Positions 18,445 to 26,518 of a stretch of 61,957 bases of DNA are shown piece by piece. The stretch is from NCBI GenBank assembly GCA_023415275.1, contig JAEZLJ010000097.1:1-61957 (forward strand), in the 5' to 3' direction. How positions within the stretch are numbered: the first letter of the stretch is position 1; every line of letters starts with the position of its first letter. This DNA is from Bacteroidota bacterium. Lineage in GTDB: Bacteria; Bacteroidota; Bacteroidia; Chitinophagales; Chitinophagaceae. The translations under genes were made by a program, and so were the position numbers. The notes beneath the pieces are model-generated. The model searched no databases. It saw only the letters and a list, made by a program, of their open reading frames with translations, and was not told the DNA's origin.

Positions 18445-18460
18445 AAGATATTTTTATCTT
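18445..18460 (-). promoter_or_regulatory. Candidate Rrf2/NsrR-type operator
   Basis: AAGATA-TTTT-TATCTT, perfect 6-bp arms around 4 T. It lies between the second Rrf2 gene and the 604-residue gene, where it would cover the -33 element of the latter. Confidence 0.45.
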
Positions 18461-18488
18461 CTATTATTACTGTTAAGATTTAAAATCA

Positions 18489-18920
18489 TTACCCAAATAA
18501 ATAAGCCAATCCTTTATTGACAGGTGTACAAAGATCTAATATCCTGTTACTGCGGAATATCTTTTCTAGTATATCCCTGGCTTGCTTATAGTCGTTATGA
18601 ATAGGGCAAGGATGAATAGCTGAACAACGGCTCAATCCTAATCCACACATCCTAAAGGTCTCCTCTCCATCTATTGCCTCTACTATCTTCATTATAGGCA
18701 TACGTAACTGCTCATCGTTTATATAAAAACCACCTGAGGGCCCTTTAAGGCTATTGATCACTTGTTGCTTCACCAGTATCTGCAACAATTTTCCAACGGT
18801 ATGTTCGCTGGCATCAATATTCTCAGCAATTTCTTTAATGCCGCATTTTAATCCCTTATCGTATTTTGTAGCCAGGAATATGACTGCCTTAATCGCCGTT
18901 TTACATGTGTAACTCAACAT
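18489..18920 (-). CDS. Rrf2 family transcriptional regulator (second copy)
   Basis: 143 residues. An Rrf2 winged helix is visible (TCKTAIKAVIFLATKY, EIAENIDASEHTVGKLLQIL, LKGPSGGF wing) with the same C-X6-C-X5-C pattern (MCGLGLSRCSAIHPC) as the Rrf2 protein at 12897-13352. That motif probably holds a redox- or NO-sensitive Fe-S cluster. It directly abuts the SufT-like gene with no spacer and is last in the five-gene operon that begins at 21811. Its likely targets are nearby palindromes at 18445-18460 and 16385-16398 (inference). Confidence 0.87.
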   Translation of the reverse strand: MLSYTCKTAIKAVIFLATKYDKGLKCGIKEIAENIDASEHTVGKLLQILVKQQVINSLKGPSGGFYINDEQLRMPIMKIVEAIDGEETFRMCGLGLSRCSAIHPCPIHNDYKQARDILEKIFRSNRILDLCTPVNKGLAYLFG

Positions 18921-19250
18921 CTATTCGCCATTTAAATATTTCAATCCTTCTTCAGAAACATTTTCCGTACTCCATGGTGGATCAAATACCAGGTCAACAT
19001 TTATTTGATATTCAGGAAAAGCTTGTTGCATAGCCCTTACCGCTCCTTCCCTGATACTATCACCCATAGGACAGAACTGGGTGGTTAAAGTCATGGAAAC
19101 AAAACAGGATTTTTCATCAGCATCAAAATCAACCTGGTACACAAGGCCCAGGTCAACAATGTTCAAACCAATTTCTGGATCAATTACATGATGCAAAGCG
19201 TTTAACGCTTCATTGCACATTTCCTGGTTATTGGTAATTACAGTTTTCAT
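18921..19250 (-). CDS. MIP18/SufT-like iron-sulfur cluster assembly factor (DUF59)
   Basis: 109 residues, a single MIP18/PaaD-type domain. Signatures are HHVIDPEIGLNIVDLGLVY, the LTTQFCPMGDS loop with the conserved Cys, and VFDPPWS near the C-terminus. Members of this family help insert Fe-S clusters into target proteins. Its start overlaps the stop of the NnrS-like gene by 4 bp (ATGA), and the Rrf2 gene follows immediately, so translation is coupled. The place among NO-defence genes suggests a cluster repair role alongside the RIC proteins. Confidence 0.88.
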   Translation of the reverse strand: MKTVITNNQEMCNEALNALHHVIDPEIGLNIVDLGLVYQVDFDADEKSCFVSMTLTTQFCPMGDSIREGAVRAMQQAFPEYQINVDLVFDPPWSTENVSEEGLKYLNGE

Positions 19251-20539
19251 TTGACCATAGGTTTATGCATCAACATTTTAATAATATTCCAGTTATATAA
19301 GCAAGCTGTAATGATCAAAAGAAAAGTTGTGACTTGCAATATGATATAGTTAACCATTAAAATGCCCACAATAAATAAAAGAAACCCAAACAAATAGCTA
19401 ACAGCCATGCTATTAAAGATCCGGCCGCTGAACAGTTCCTTTGGATTGGGTGTTTTTCCCAATCCAGCTTTATCATGATATACCTTATTCCAGACTATAA
19501 AGGGTAAGGTTTTAAAAGTCATTCCAAAAATGATAGCAGTAAGCCAACCGAAGAATATGGAAAATCCATAAGCCAATACATCCTTTGCAGATGGGTTTCC
19601 AGATCTGATAACTACAATAATCAGTATACAAAGGAAAACAATGGGCAACCCCATCATGGCAATTGATAAAACAGATACTTGCATCTGCTCATCTACCTGC
19701 TTCCGGATTCGTTGTTCATATGCCATAAAGCAAAAACAGCCAAATAAAATAAGCGCAATTGCTATCAATGCTATAGGCACTAAAAACCAACTGTTACCTG
19801 CATTCAACAAAAAGAAGGTGATAAAGATGATGAGCCCTCCATTTATCAACCCATAAATGGTCCATAAAGATTTAATATCATGATATTTTGATATAAGGAA
19901 CATAGGTATTAACCTTGATCCTACACCTATCACCAGCAATAAAAACCATCCAATAATGCCAATATGTGCATGCAGAGATAGGTAGTGCAGGGAGCCAGAT
20001 GACAATATGGAATGTGAAAAATTACATACTAATAGCAATCCAATTAAAGTGGTTACCAGCAACCATAGTATAGCTGTTATCACAAATACAGCATGAACGT
20101 TTCTCACGGGAGCATACCACATGGATAATGCTATATTTATTAAAAAGCTCATTACAGCCGCATTGATCAATATTGCACCTGTAATGGCCATCCAGTCAAA
20201 TTGAAAACTAAAAAAAGACACAACCAGCATAGGAATTCCTATAGCTGCCAATATAAAGGAGCTGTAAGCAAGCAGTGTACTGTATAATCTTGACTCAATT
20301 AAAACAGGAACCAATTGATGGCTGGCTCCTAAAATCATCATGGTTCCCCAGCCAAGTGCCATAGTATGCGTTACAGCCAGGGTACCAGGCTGAAAGTAGT
20401 GGCCTGTAAATGAATGAGCAGAAAGGAATAGAAGCACTGTTGCTACTAAAAAAGAAATACCTGCATATACATAAAATGGTATCACCACCTTATGAGTAGT
20501 ATTTTTAACCTGGTTGGCTTTAGTAGTTTGGACAATCAT
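19247..20539 (-). CDS. NnrS / heme-copper-oxidase I-like membrane protein
   Basis: 430 residues with about 12 membrane helices. His-bearing helix motifs are VTHTMALGWGTMMILGASHQLVPV near the N-terminus and LHAHIGIIGWFLLLVIGVGSRLIP in the middle. The latter recalls the NnrS and cytochrome oxidase subunit I ligand helices. NnrS proteins are heme- and copper-containing membrane proteins linked to NO stress in denitrifiers. It is preceded by the DUF2249 gene (1 bp) and overlaps the SufT-like gene by 4 bp. A quinol-linked HCO-like role cannot be excluded. Confidence 0.65.
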   Translation of the reverse strand: MIVQTTKANQVKNTTHKVVIPFYVYAGISFLVATVLLFLSAHSFTGHYFQPGTLAVTHTMALGWGTMMILGASHQLVPVLIESRLYSTLLAYSSFILAAIGIPMLVVSFFSFQFDWMAITGAILINAAVMSFLINIALSMWYAPVRNVHAVFVITAILWLLVTTLIGLLLVCNFSHSILSSGSLHYLSLHAHIGIIGWFLLLVIGVGSRLIPMFLISKYHDIKSLWTIYGLINGGLIIFITFFLLNAGNSWFLVPIALIAIALILFGCFCFMAYEQRIRKQVDEQMQVSVLSIAMMGLPIVFLCILIIVVIRSGNPSAKDVLAYGFSIFFGWLTAIIFGMTFKTLPFIVWNKVYHDKAGLGKTPNPKELFSGRIFNSMAVSYLFGFLLFIVGILMVNYIILQVTTFLLIITACLYNWNIIKMLMHKPMVK

Positions 20540-20540
20540 T

Positions 20541-21347
20541 TCAATTCCTGAAAATTATTAAGTGTGTCTCACTATCACTGATCTCTTTTACCCTATAGTC
20601 AAAACCCCGCTGGCTGAGTTCAGGAAAAAGGAATACGGGTATTCGTTTATGGTAAACAAATAATGCCTTATCCTCTGGCAAGTGGTCCAGGGTTTCTAAA
20701 ATATTCATCATAGGCTGGGGCATTTCCAGGTGATGTACATCTATCTCCTGGATATTACTGCCAAATTTGTTTAGGACCTCATCAAAACCTTTTGAATCAT
20801 TTGTAAAGGGTGTAAGTGTCGAAACTTCAGATGTGCCCTTTTTAAAGAAATAAGTATCAACATGGTCGCTGCCTATGTTTTCAATATAAGTTTCAAAACC
20901 CTTTTTTTCTAATAAATGAATCAATGGAGTAGGTTCAAAGCTATTAATTACTCTTAAAACCTCACCCGGCTGGATGGTTTTCACATGGGCCATAATAATA
21001 TTCAAAGGATCTTTACCCGACTGCAAAACTGGTCTGACATCCAGTTCCACTACCTTCCTGGAAGAAAGATCTTTCATGAAACCCGGCCTTTTTTTATTCT
21101 TTCCTTCAATAACTGGTTCTACCCGGTCAATTATAAAACCCAGGGGTTCTAATTTTTCATAGAAATCCTCCAATTCACAGCCTCCAAATTTACTGGCAGT
21201 GGCCAGTGAGGTACGCGTGGCTATTAGCTTTCTTAACAAAGGATTGCGAAGTTTTTCAAACTTGTCACTAATGGCAATGATGGCATCCAGTGCAGCAGGT
21301 TGCTCCTTTAAAATAGCTCCTATCCTGGTATTGGCGTTAATGATCAT
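20541..21347 (-). CDS. DUF1858-DUF2249-DUF2249 protein
   Basis: 268 residues without signal peptide. The N-terminal part resembles DUF1858 (ANTRIGAILKEQPAALDAII). It is followed by two DUF2249 units, ELDVRPVLQSGKDPLNIIMAHVK at about 100-165 and EIDVHHLEMPQPMMNILETLDHL at about 195-265. DUF2249 domains are TusA-like folds often found in nitrosative-stress and denitrification loci. No catalytic residue is assigned. The gene is 2 bp after the lipoprotein gene and 1 bp before the NnrS-like gene, so one transcript is likely. The same DUF2249 domain is fused to RIC in the protein at 21903-23117. Confidence 0.8.
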   Translation of the reverse strand: MIINANTRIGAILKEQPAALDAIIAISDKFEKLRNPLLRKLIATRTSLATASKFGGCELEDFYEKLEPLGFIIDRVEPVIEGKNKKRPGFMKDLSSRKVVELDVRPVLQSGKDPLNIIMAHVKTIQPGEVLRVINSFEPTPLIHLLEKKGFETYIENIGSDHVDTYFFKKGTSEVSTLTPFTNDSKGFDEVLNKFGSNIQEIDVHHLEMPQPMMNILETLDHLPEDKALFVYHKRIPVFLFPELSQRGFDYRVKEISDSETHLIIFRN

Positions 21348-21349
21348 TA

Positions 21350-21811
21350 TTATTCGAAATAATTAGAATAGCTATTCACATGATTATAAATCTCCTCTAT
21401 CAACCGGGAAGCTTCTTGTACATTGCTAGCCTTTTTTAATAATGATACATTACTAAATAAGGGTGTTAACCATTTATGAAGTGCTTCATGGTCAGCTCCC
21501 TTCATACGGCATTCACTTACCAATTTATCCAATTGCTTCTGCATGCCTTCGCCTGCCTGATTGTAGGCACTAATTTCTTTTGTTTCTATGTGCCTTGCCT
21601 GTTCTGCCTTTTGACTGATTAAAGTAATATTAGTATTAGTGACTGGATCACTTTTCCATTTTTTCCCATTGTTCAATTCAACTTGAGGGCTACCTGCTTC
21701 CTGTGCATGCTCCTGATGCACTGGTTCAGATGTCACATCTGTTTTTCCCTTGTTATTATTACAGGAAAATAAGAAGAGAATAAATCCTAAATAAACGAAA
21801 ACTGCTTTCAT
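21350..21811 (-). CDS. Small helical lipoprotein of unknown function
   Basis: 153 residues. The lipobox Cys17 follows a short hydrophobic signal (MKAVFVYLGFILFLFSC). A low-complexity linker leads to an amphipathic helical domain with CRMKGADHEALHKWL. I do not recognise the family. It is the first gene of the DUF2249 / NnrS-like / SufT-like / Rrf2 operon. The Cys/His-containing helix could bind heme or metal, but that is speculation. Confidence 0.75.
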   Translation of the reverse strand: MKAVFVYLGFILFLFSCNNNKGKTDVTSEPVHQEHAQEAGSPQVELNNGKKWKSDPVTNTNITLISQKAEQARHIETKEISAYNQAGEGMQKQLDKLVSECRMKGADHEALHKWLTPLFSNVSLLKKASNVQEASRLIEEIYNHVNSYSNYFE

Positions 21812-21855
21812 ATGAACACTATTTGATAGTCACCTTATGAAAAGAAGAAATATAC

Positions 21856-21890
21856 CTGGCAATTGGTTTTTCATATACCAACTGCCAGGA
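21856..21890 (-). terminator. Intrinsic terminator after the second RIC gene
   Basis: A 13-bp stem (21856-21868 with 21878-21890, one G-U wobble on the minus strand) and a 9-nt loop. On the minus strand it is followed by the U-rich TATATTTCTTCTTTT. Confidence 0.75.
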
Positions 21891-21902
21891 TAGCAATAGT
21901 CA

Positions 21903-23117
21903 TTATTGTTTTTCTAATTTCAATGCTTTTGGAAACAGAATGTTATTTTCCAGATGAATGTGAATGAACAGATCAGATTCAAATTCTTCCAACATTTTGA
22001 ATAGTAGCCTATAGCTGGCACAGGCATCCTCCGGTATTGCATAATTATTAGTCAGCACCCTTATCTTCTCAAGGTTCCTTCCTACCTCTTCATGCTCATG
22101 CTCCATCATGTTTATTGGGTTCTGCACTGTACCAAAACCTGCTGGCTCCATGTTTTTGCCATTAGTTTTTGCTTCCACCAACTGTTTGATAAATGGAAAT
22201 AAAATTTGTTCCTCCTTCACCATGTGCGAAGTGAGCTCTGCATTAATTTCCTCTACCAATTCACGCACTGCTACCAATTCCGCATGGCCGCGACCGTGAA
22301 CTTTTGCCACTTTTGTAGCATATGCTCTTAGTTCAGGCAAAGCCTTCGTTACATAACTATGGTGTGTATTGACAATATAGTCAGCCAGGAAGCCCAGGCT
22401 CCAGTCGTTATATGGCAATGGCCTGGTAACAGCAGCCACTTCAGCGTTTCGCAATTCCTCTTCTACCCTGGTAGCATCAATTCCTTTATCTGCACAGGCC
22501 TGCTGCACTGTTTTCTTACCACCACAGCAAAAGTCCAGGCCATATTTCTTAAATATCTCGGCCTTCCTTAGATCTTTAGTAGCTATCTCACCCAAGGTTT
22601 CTACATCCCCATCATTCTTCCTGATCTGCACTCTCCACCATGGACCTTTTTCCAGGTATTCCCAGGTAAATACATTGCCTCGCTCACCCAGCATTTGATA
22701 ATACAATGGCTTTGGATCATGATCATTCAATATCTGGAAAGCCTGTCCTGCCTTCAATTGATCAAAATGTTGAAAGATGGTGGGGTGCTTTAACCGTGGC
22801 TCTATAAGAGTAACATTCAAAACAAATATATCCTCTGCACCAGCCGTCGTTTGTTCACTTACCTTTTGAGCTGCCTTTACTGTTTCTCCAGTTTTAGATA
22901 TTTCCACTTTCCATACCTCAGGTCCATTCTCCACCTTTTTCCAGGTAAACACATCACCTTTTTCTGCCTTCATTTCATAATATAAAGGAATAGGATCATG
23001 GTCATTGATTAACAGAAATGTCTCCCCCACCTCCAGGTCATCAAATTTCTTTAGAATCGTAGGGTGTTTTTGAGCAGGCGCCAACTCCGGCACAAATAAG
23101 CTATCCATTGTTTGCAT
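21903..23117 (-). CDS. DUF2249-DUF2249-RIC fusion, Fe-S repair di-iron protein
   Basis: 404 residues. Two DUF2249 units (about 15-75 and 108-165) carry near-identical LINDHDPIPLYYEM / ILNDHDPKPLYYQM motifs. Then follow a DUF542 domain (GLDFCCGGKKTVQQAC, about 190-230) and a hemerythrin-like four-helix domain with HHSYVTK, HMVKEEQILFPF, HEHEEVGR and HIHLENNILFPK ligands. It is a longer paralogue of the RIC at 12120-12878 and should repair NO-damaged Fe-S centres. The AGTATT-NN-AATACT palindrome lies 30-43 bp before its start, matching the arrangement before the first RIC. It is divergent from the nos operon. Confidence 0.9.
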   Translation of the reverse strand: MQTMDSLFVPELAPAQKHPTILKKFDDLEVGETFLLINDHDPIPLYYEMKAEKGDVFTWKKVENGPEVWKVEISKTGETVKAAQKVSEQTTAGAEDIFVLNVTLIEPRLKHPTIFQHFDQLKAGQAFQILNDHDPKPLYYQMLGERGNVFTWEYLEKGPWWRVQIRKNDGDVETLGEIATKDLRKAEIFKKYGLDFCCGGKKTVQQACADKGIDATRVEEELRNAEVAAVTRPLPYNDWSLGFLADYIVNTHHSYVTKALPELRAYATKVAKVHGRGHAELVAVRELVEEINAELTSHMVKEEQILFPFIKQLVEAKTNGKNMEPAGFGTVQNPINMMEHEHEEVGRNLEKIRVLTNNYAIPEDACASYRLLFKMLEEFESDLFIHIHLENNILFPKALKLEKQ

Positions 23118-23145
23118 ATTGATAATTGATTAATTTAGGGAATAA

Positions 23146-23161
23146 AAGTATTCCAATACTT
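23146..23161 (-). promoter_or_regulatory. Candidate Rrf2-type operator before the second RIC gene
   Basis: AAGTATT-CC-AATACTT, a perfect 16-bp palindrome 29-44 bp upstream of the start. Its AGTATT-NN-AATACT core is identical to that at 12904-12917. Confidence 0.55.
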
Positions 23162-23231
23162 CTATTGCAAAACATGACTTTCATCATGCCATGCCAAAAT
23201 GAGAATAAGTGACTAAACTCATTTTCTTTTA

Positions 23232-23243
23232 TGATTGGCATCA
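23232..23243 (+). promoter_or_regulatory. FNR/DNR-like box upstream of the nos operon
   Basis: TGAT-TGGC-ATCA, a perfect core match to the Crp/Fnr half-site arrangement. It is centred about 42 bp before the start site expected from the -7 box at 23267-23274, the classical activator position. A partial second match (TGACTTTCATCA) is at 23175-23186. Confidence 0.5.
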
Positions 23244-23259
23244 GAAGGCATGGTCATGT

Positions 23260-23276
23260 GGCAAAATACTTTTGCC
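23260..23276 (+). promoter_or_regulatory. nos operon -7 box within a palindrome
   Basis: GGCAAAA-TAC-TTTTGCC, 7-bp perfect arms. It contains TACTTTTG (23267-23274), an exact TAnnTTTG -7 element, 46 bp before the cytochrome c start. The 13-mer AAAATACTTTTGC is shared with the ba3 oxidase promoter at 41952-41963. Confidence 0.5.
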
Positions 23277-23321
23277 TAATTAGACATGGATGTCTCTTTT
23301 GAGAAAAACAAAATTTGCAAC

Positions 23322-23795
23322 ATGAAGAAATTAACACTTTGGACCCTTTTCTTGTTATTTACCTCCACTTCAATCCTGGTTGCCTGTATTGACAAAACCC
23401 CAAGTCATAAAGAGCGATTAGATACGCAGGCGCTTACCAGCAATCAAACAGAGGAACATGGTAGTGAAATCAAACCAGGAGATATTGAAATCACCCACCC
23501 TCTTAACAGTCAATGGGTAGCAGATGGGAAATCCATTTATGATGTAAAATGTTCCAGTTGCCATAAGCTTACAGATGAAAAACTGGTGGGACCGGGATGG
23601 TTAGGAGTAACCAAAAAGAGGCAGCCCGAATGGATCATGAATATGATCACTAATGTGGACATGATGCTCGAAAAAGATCCGGAGGCTCAAAAGCTTTTGG
23701 AAGAATGCCTGGTTCGCATGCCCAATCAAAATCTTACGAAGGATGAGGCCAGGAAGGTACTGGAATTCCAACGTAGCAATGACGGAGAAAAATAA
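23322..23795 (+). CDS. Mono-heme cytochrome c lipoprotein of the nos operon
   Basis: 157 residues from ATG 23322, which starts a lipoprotein signal ending at the Cys of STSILVAC; the upstream in-frame ATG (23286) has no signal sequence. The cytochrome domain has CSSCHKLTDEKLVGPGW and a distal Met in VRMPNQNL. It is closely similar to the protein at 15808-16308. It lies 28 bp before nosZ and is the first gene after the nos promoter, so it is a likely periplasmic electron donor to NosZ. Confidence 0.88.
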   Translation: MKKLTLWTLFLLFTSTSILVACIDKTPSHKERLDTQALTSNQTEEHGSEIKPGDIEITHPLNSQWVADGKSIYDVKCSSCHKLTDEKLVGPGWLGVTKKRQPEWIMNMITNVDMMLEKDPEAQKLLEECLVRMPNQNLTKDEARKVLEFQRSNDGEK

Positions 23796-23823
23796 TTGAT
23801 CTTTTTATATTAATCTTTCAACA

Positions 23824-25830
23824 ATGAATACCACTTCAAACAGGTTATTATCAACGCTGGCCATAACGGCTATAGCGGCGGCTTCCTTAAATAGCTGCAA
23901 GCCCAAGGGCGCAGAAGCAGCCATAAGCGGAGACGCAGCTTCAAAGGTTTATGTAGCTCCGGGAAAGTATGACGAGTTCTACGACTTTGTCTCTGGAGGT
24001 TTTAACGGTCAAATGAGCGTATATGGCATCCCTTCGGGAAGACTGTTACGCATCATTCCTGTTTATTCAGCTTTTGCTGAAAACGGCTATGGCTTCAGTG
24101 AAGAAACCAAGCCCATGTTAAACACTTCTCATGGATTTGTTCCCTGGGATGACCTGCACCATATCGCTTTATCCACCACCAATGGTGAGCACGATGGTCG
24201 CTGGGCTTTTGCCAATGGTAACAATACCCCTCGTATTGCACGTGTAGATCTGAAAACCTTCCGTACTGCGGAGATTATCGAAATTCCAAACAGTGCAGGA
24301 AACCACTCCTCTCCATTTATTACTGAGAACACCGAGTACACTATTGCTGGTACCCGTTTCAGCGTACCTATCCAGGGTAACCTTGATGTTCCTATTAATA
24401 CTTATAAGCAAAACTTTAAAGGAACTATCAGCTTTATTAAAGTGGATTCTTCCTCTGGACGTATGAACATTGCCTTCCAGATCCTGACACCAGGGGTCAA
24501 CTTCGACCTTTCCCGTGCAGGTAAAGGCAAATCACACGACTGGTTCTTCTTTAGCTGCTACAACTCAGAAAAAGCCAATACGCTTTTAGAGGTAAATGCT
24601 TCAGCAAAAGATAAGGACTTTATCATGGCGGTGAACTGGAAAAAAGCTGAAGAATATGCCAAAGCAGGAAAAGGAAAAATGGTTCCTGCAGAATATGCCC
24701 ACAACGTCTATGATGAAAGCAAGCACCAGGCTACTTCTACTATTGAAAAGCAGGTGTTGATGCTGGATCCTAAGGATTGCCCTGACATGATCTATTTCAT
24801 ACCATGTCCTAAATCTCCTCACGGAACTGATGTGGATCCTACCGGTGAATACATTGTAGGTTCTGGCAAGCTGGCTGCATTGATCCCTGTATTCTCTTTT
24901 ACAAAGATCCAGCAGGCCATTGCCAACAAAACTTTCGATGGAACATTTGATGGCTTCCCCATTCTTAAGTATGATGCTGTATTACATGGTGAAGTTCAAA
25001 AACCAGGCTTAGGCCCTTTACATACCGAGTTTGACAATAATGGTAATGCTTATACTTCCATGTTCGTGTCTTCAGAGATCGTGAAATGGAATATCAAGGA
25101 TGTGAAAGTGCTGGACAGGGTGCCTACTTATTACTCTATCGGTCACTTAAGTGTGATGGGCGGACCAACAAGGAAGCCTTATGGCAAATACATGATCGCA
25201 TATAACAAGATCACCAAAGACCGTTACCTGCCTACAGGTCCTGAATTAGCTCAAAGTGCCCAGCTATATGATATCAGCGGCGACAAAATGAAAATGATCC
25301 TTGACTTCCCTACAGTGGGTGAACCACACTATGCTGAAGCCATTCCAGCAGAAAAGATCAGGAACAACAGTGTGAAGATCTATAAGATCGAAGAGAATCA
25401 AAACCCTTATGTAGCCAAAGGTGAGGCTCAAACAAAGGTTACACGTAATGGAAATGAGGTTCATGTGTACATGACTGCAATCAGAAGCCACTTGACACCT
25501 GATAACATTGAAGGTATCAAGCAGGGAGATGTTGTTTACTTCCACGTAACCAACCTAGAGCAGGATTGGGATGTACCTCACGGTTTTGCCATCAAGAATG
25601 CAAACAATGCAGAGATATTGATTATGCCTGGCGAAACACAAACCTTGAAATACAATGCTGACAGGGTAGGAATCTTTCCTTTCTATTGCACCGACTTCTG
25701 TTCTGCACTGCACCAGGAAATGCAGGGTTATTTGAGAGTATCACCAAAAGGAAGCAATGTGGCTTTGATGTATAGCACCGGAAAGAATTACCCGGCGGCT
25801 GATACTACCACTAAAACAGTTAAACCATAA
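23824..25830 (+). CDS. nosZ: Nitrous-oxide reductase, clade II (Sec-dependent)
   Basis: 668 residues. The N-terminus is a Sec-type, possibly lipoprotein, signal (AAASLNSC) and not the twin-arginine signal of clade I enzymes. The beta-propeller carries the CuZ His ligands in motifs such as DDLHHIALS, EHDGRWAFAN, GKSHDWFFFS, PHGTDVDP and LHTEFDNNGNAYTS. The C-terminal cupredoxin domain has the CuA site FYCTDFCSALHQEMQGYL. It reduces N2O to N2 in the periplasm. The nos operon order is cytochrome c, nosZ, fasciclin, NosL fusion, nosD, nosF, nosY, NorC-like, NorB-like. A strong hairpin follows the stop codon. Confidence 0.97.
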   Translation: MNTTSNRLLSTLAITAIAAASLNSCKPKGAEAAISGDAASKVYVAPGKYDEFYDFVSGGFNGQMSVYGIPSGRLLRIIPVYSAFAENGYGFSEETKPMLNTSHGFVPWDDLHHIALSTTNGEHDGRWAFANGNNTPRIARVDLKTFRTAEIIEIPNSAGNHSSPFITENTEYTIAGTRFSVPIQGNLDVPINTYKQNFKGTISFIKVDSSSGRMNIAFQILTPGVNFDLSRAGKGKSHDWFFFSCYNSEKANTLLEVNASAKDKDFIMAVNWKKAEEYAKAGKGKMVPAEYAHNVYDESKHQATSTIEKQVLMLDPKDCPDMIYFIPCPKSPHGTDVDPTGEYIVGSGKLAALIPVFSFTKIQQAIANKTFDGTFDGFPILKYDAVLHGEVQKPGLGPLHTEFDNNGNAYTSMFVSSEIVKWNIKDVKVLDRVPTYYSIGHLSVMGGPTRKPYGKYMIAYNKITKDRYLPTGPELAQSAQLYDISGDKMKMILDFPTVGEPHYAEAIPAEKIRNNSVKIYKIEENQNPYVAKGEAQTKVTRNGNEVHVYMTAIRSHLTPDNIEGIKQGDVVYFHVTNLEQDWDVPHGFAIKNANNAEILIMPGETQTLKYNADRVGIFPFYCTDFCSALHQEMQGYLRVSPKGSNVALMYSTGKNYPAADTTTKTVKP

Positions 25831-25837
25831 TTATCCA

Positions 25838-25863
25838 GGGAGCCTGGCAACAACCAGGCTCCC
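25838..25863 (+). other. Strong intra-operon hairpin after nosZ
   Basis: GGGAGCCTGG - CAACAA - CCAGGCTCCC, a perfect 10-bp GC-rich stem 8 bp after the nosZ stop. No T-run follows. It is probably an mRNA stability or partial attenuation element that favours nosZ over downstream genes. Confidence 0.65.
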
Positions 25864-25880
25864 TCACCAAAACTATTTAT

Positions 25881-26441
25881 ATGAAAAAGATCTTCAACCT
25901 TTCTATACTTGCAGCAGTACTAGTAATAAGCTCCTGCAACAGTTCGGAAACAACCCCGGCTCAAACTGAAACTACGGAAGCTGCACCAGCTGCCGGGCAG
26001 TCAGGCGTTCAGGATAATGAATCAGCCAAAGATGTAGTAAAGGTGGCTGCTTCTTCAAAAGACCATTCTACTCTTGCGGCCGCCGTTAAGCAGGCCGAAC
26101 TGGTAGATGCCTTATCCAATGCCGGACCATTCACTGTTTTTGCACCTACAAATGCCGCTTTTGAAAAACTGCCCAAAGGAACAGTTGAAGATCTGATGAA
26201 ACCAGAAAATAAAGAAAAGTTGCAGGACATCCTGCAATATCATGTATATGTTGGCAGCCTGAATACAGACCTGATGCAGGATGGTCAAACCTTGAACGAG
26301 GTTAATGGTGGCAATATTTCCATCAGTAAAAGAGATGGGAAGATAATGATCAATAATTCCGCCACTATTATAGCATCCATTCCAGCCTCCAATGGCATCA
26401 TTCATGTCATTGATGCAGTGCTGTTGCCGCCTGCTAAATAG
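25881..26441 (+). CDS. Fasciclin-domain lipoprotein
   Basis: 186 residues. The lipobox Cys follows MKKIFNLSILAAVLVISS, and a Thr/Glu/Ala-rich linker leads to one fasciclin (FAS1) domain (about 50-186) with FTVFAPTNAAFEKLP and LQYHVYVG motifs and a terminal NGIIHVIDAVLLPP. FAS1 domains mediate adhesion or protein contacts in the periplasm or on the surface. Its place directly after nosZ suggests a link to NosZ assembly or anchoring, as in other Bacteroidetes nos loci; the biochemical role is unknown. Confidence 0.9.
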   Translation: MKKIFNLSILAAVLVISSCNSSETTPAQTETTEAAPAAGQSGVQDNESAKDVVKVAASSKDHSTLAAAVKQAELVDALSNAGPFTVFAPTNAAFEKLPKGTVEDLMKPENKEKLQDILQYHVYVGSLNTDLMQDGQTLNEVNGGNISISKRDGKIMINNSATIIASIPASNGIIHVIDAVLLPPAK

Positions 26442-26470
26442 TTTTTCATTGTACAATCCCACTTCCGGAA

Positions 26471-26490
26471 TCCCCGCCAGGCGGCGGGGA
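26471..26490 (+). other. GC-rich hairpin between fasciclin and NosL-fusion genes
   Basis: TCCCCGCC - AGGC - GGCGGGGA, a perfect 8-bp stem without a T-run, 28 bp before the next start codon. It is unusually GC-rich for the region and could modulate the operon message. Confidence 0.5.
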
Positions 26491-26518
26491 ACTCCAGGAG
26501 GTACCAAATAAGCGTAGT

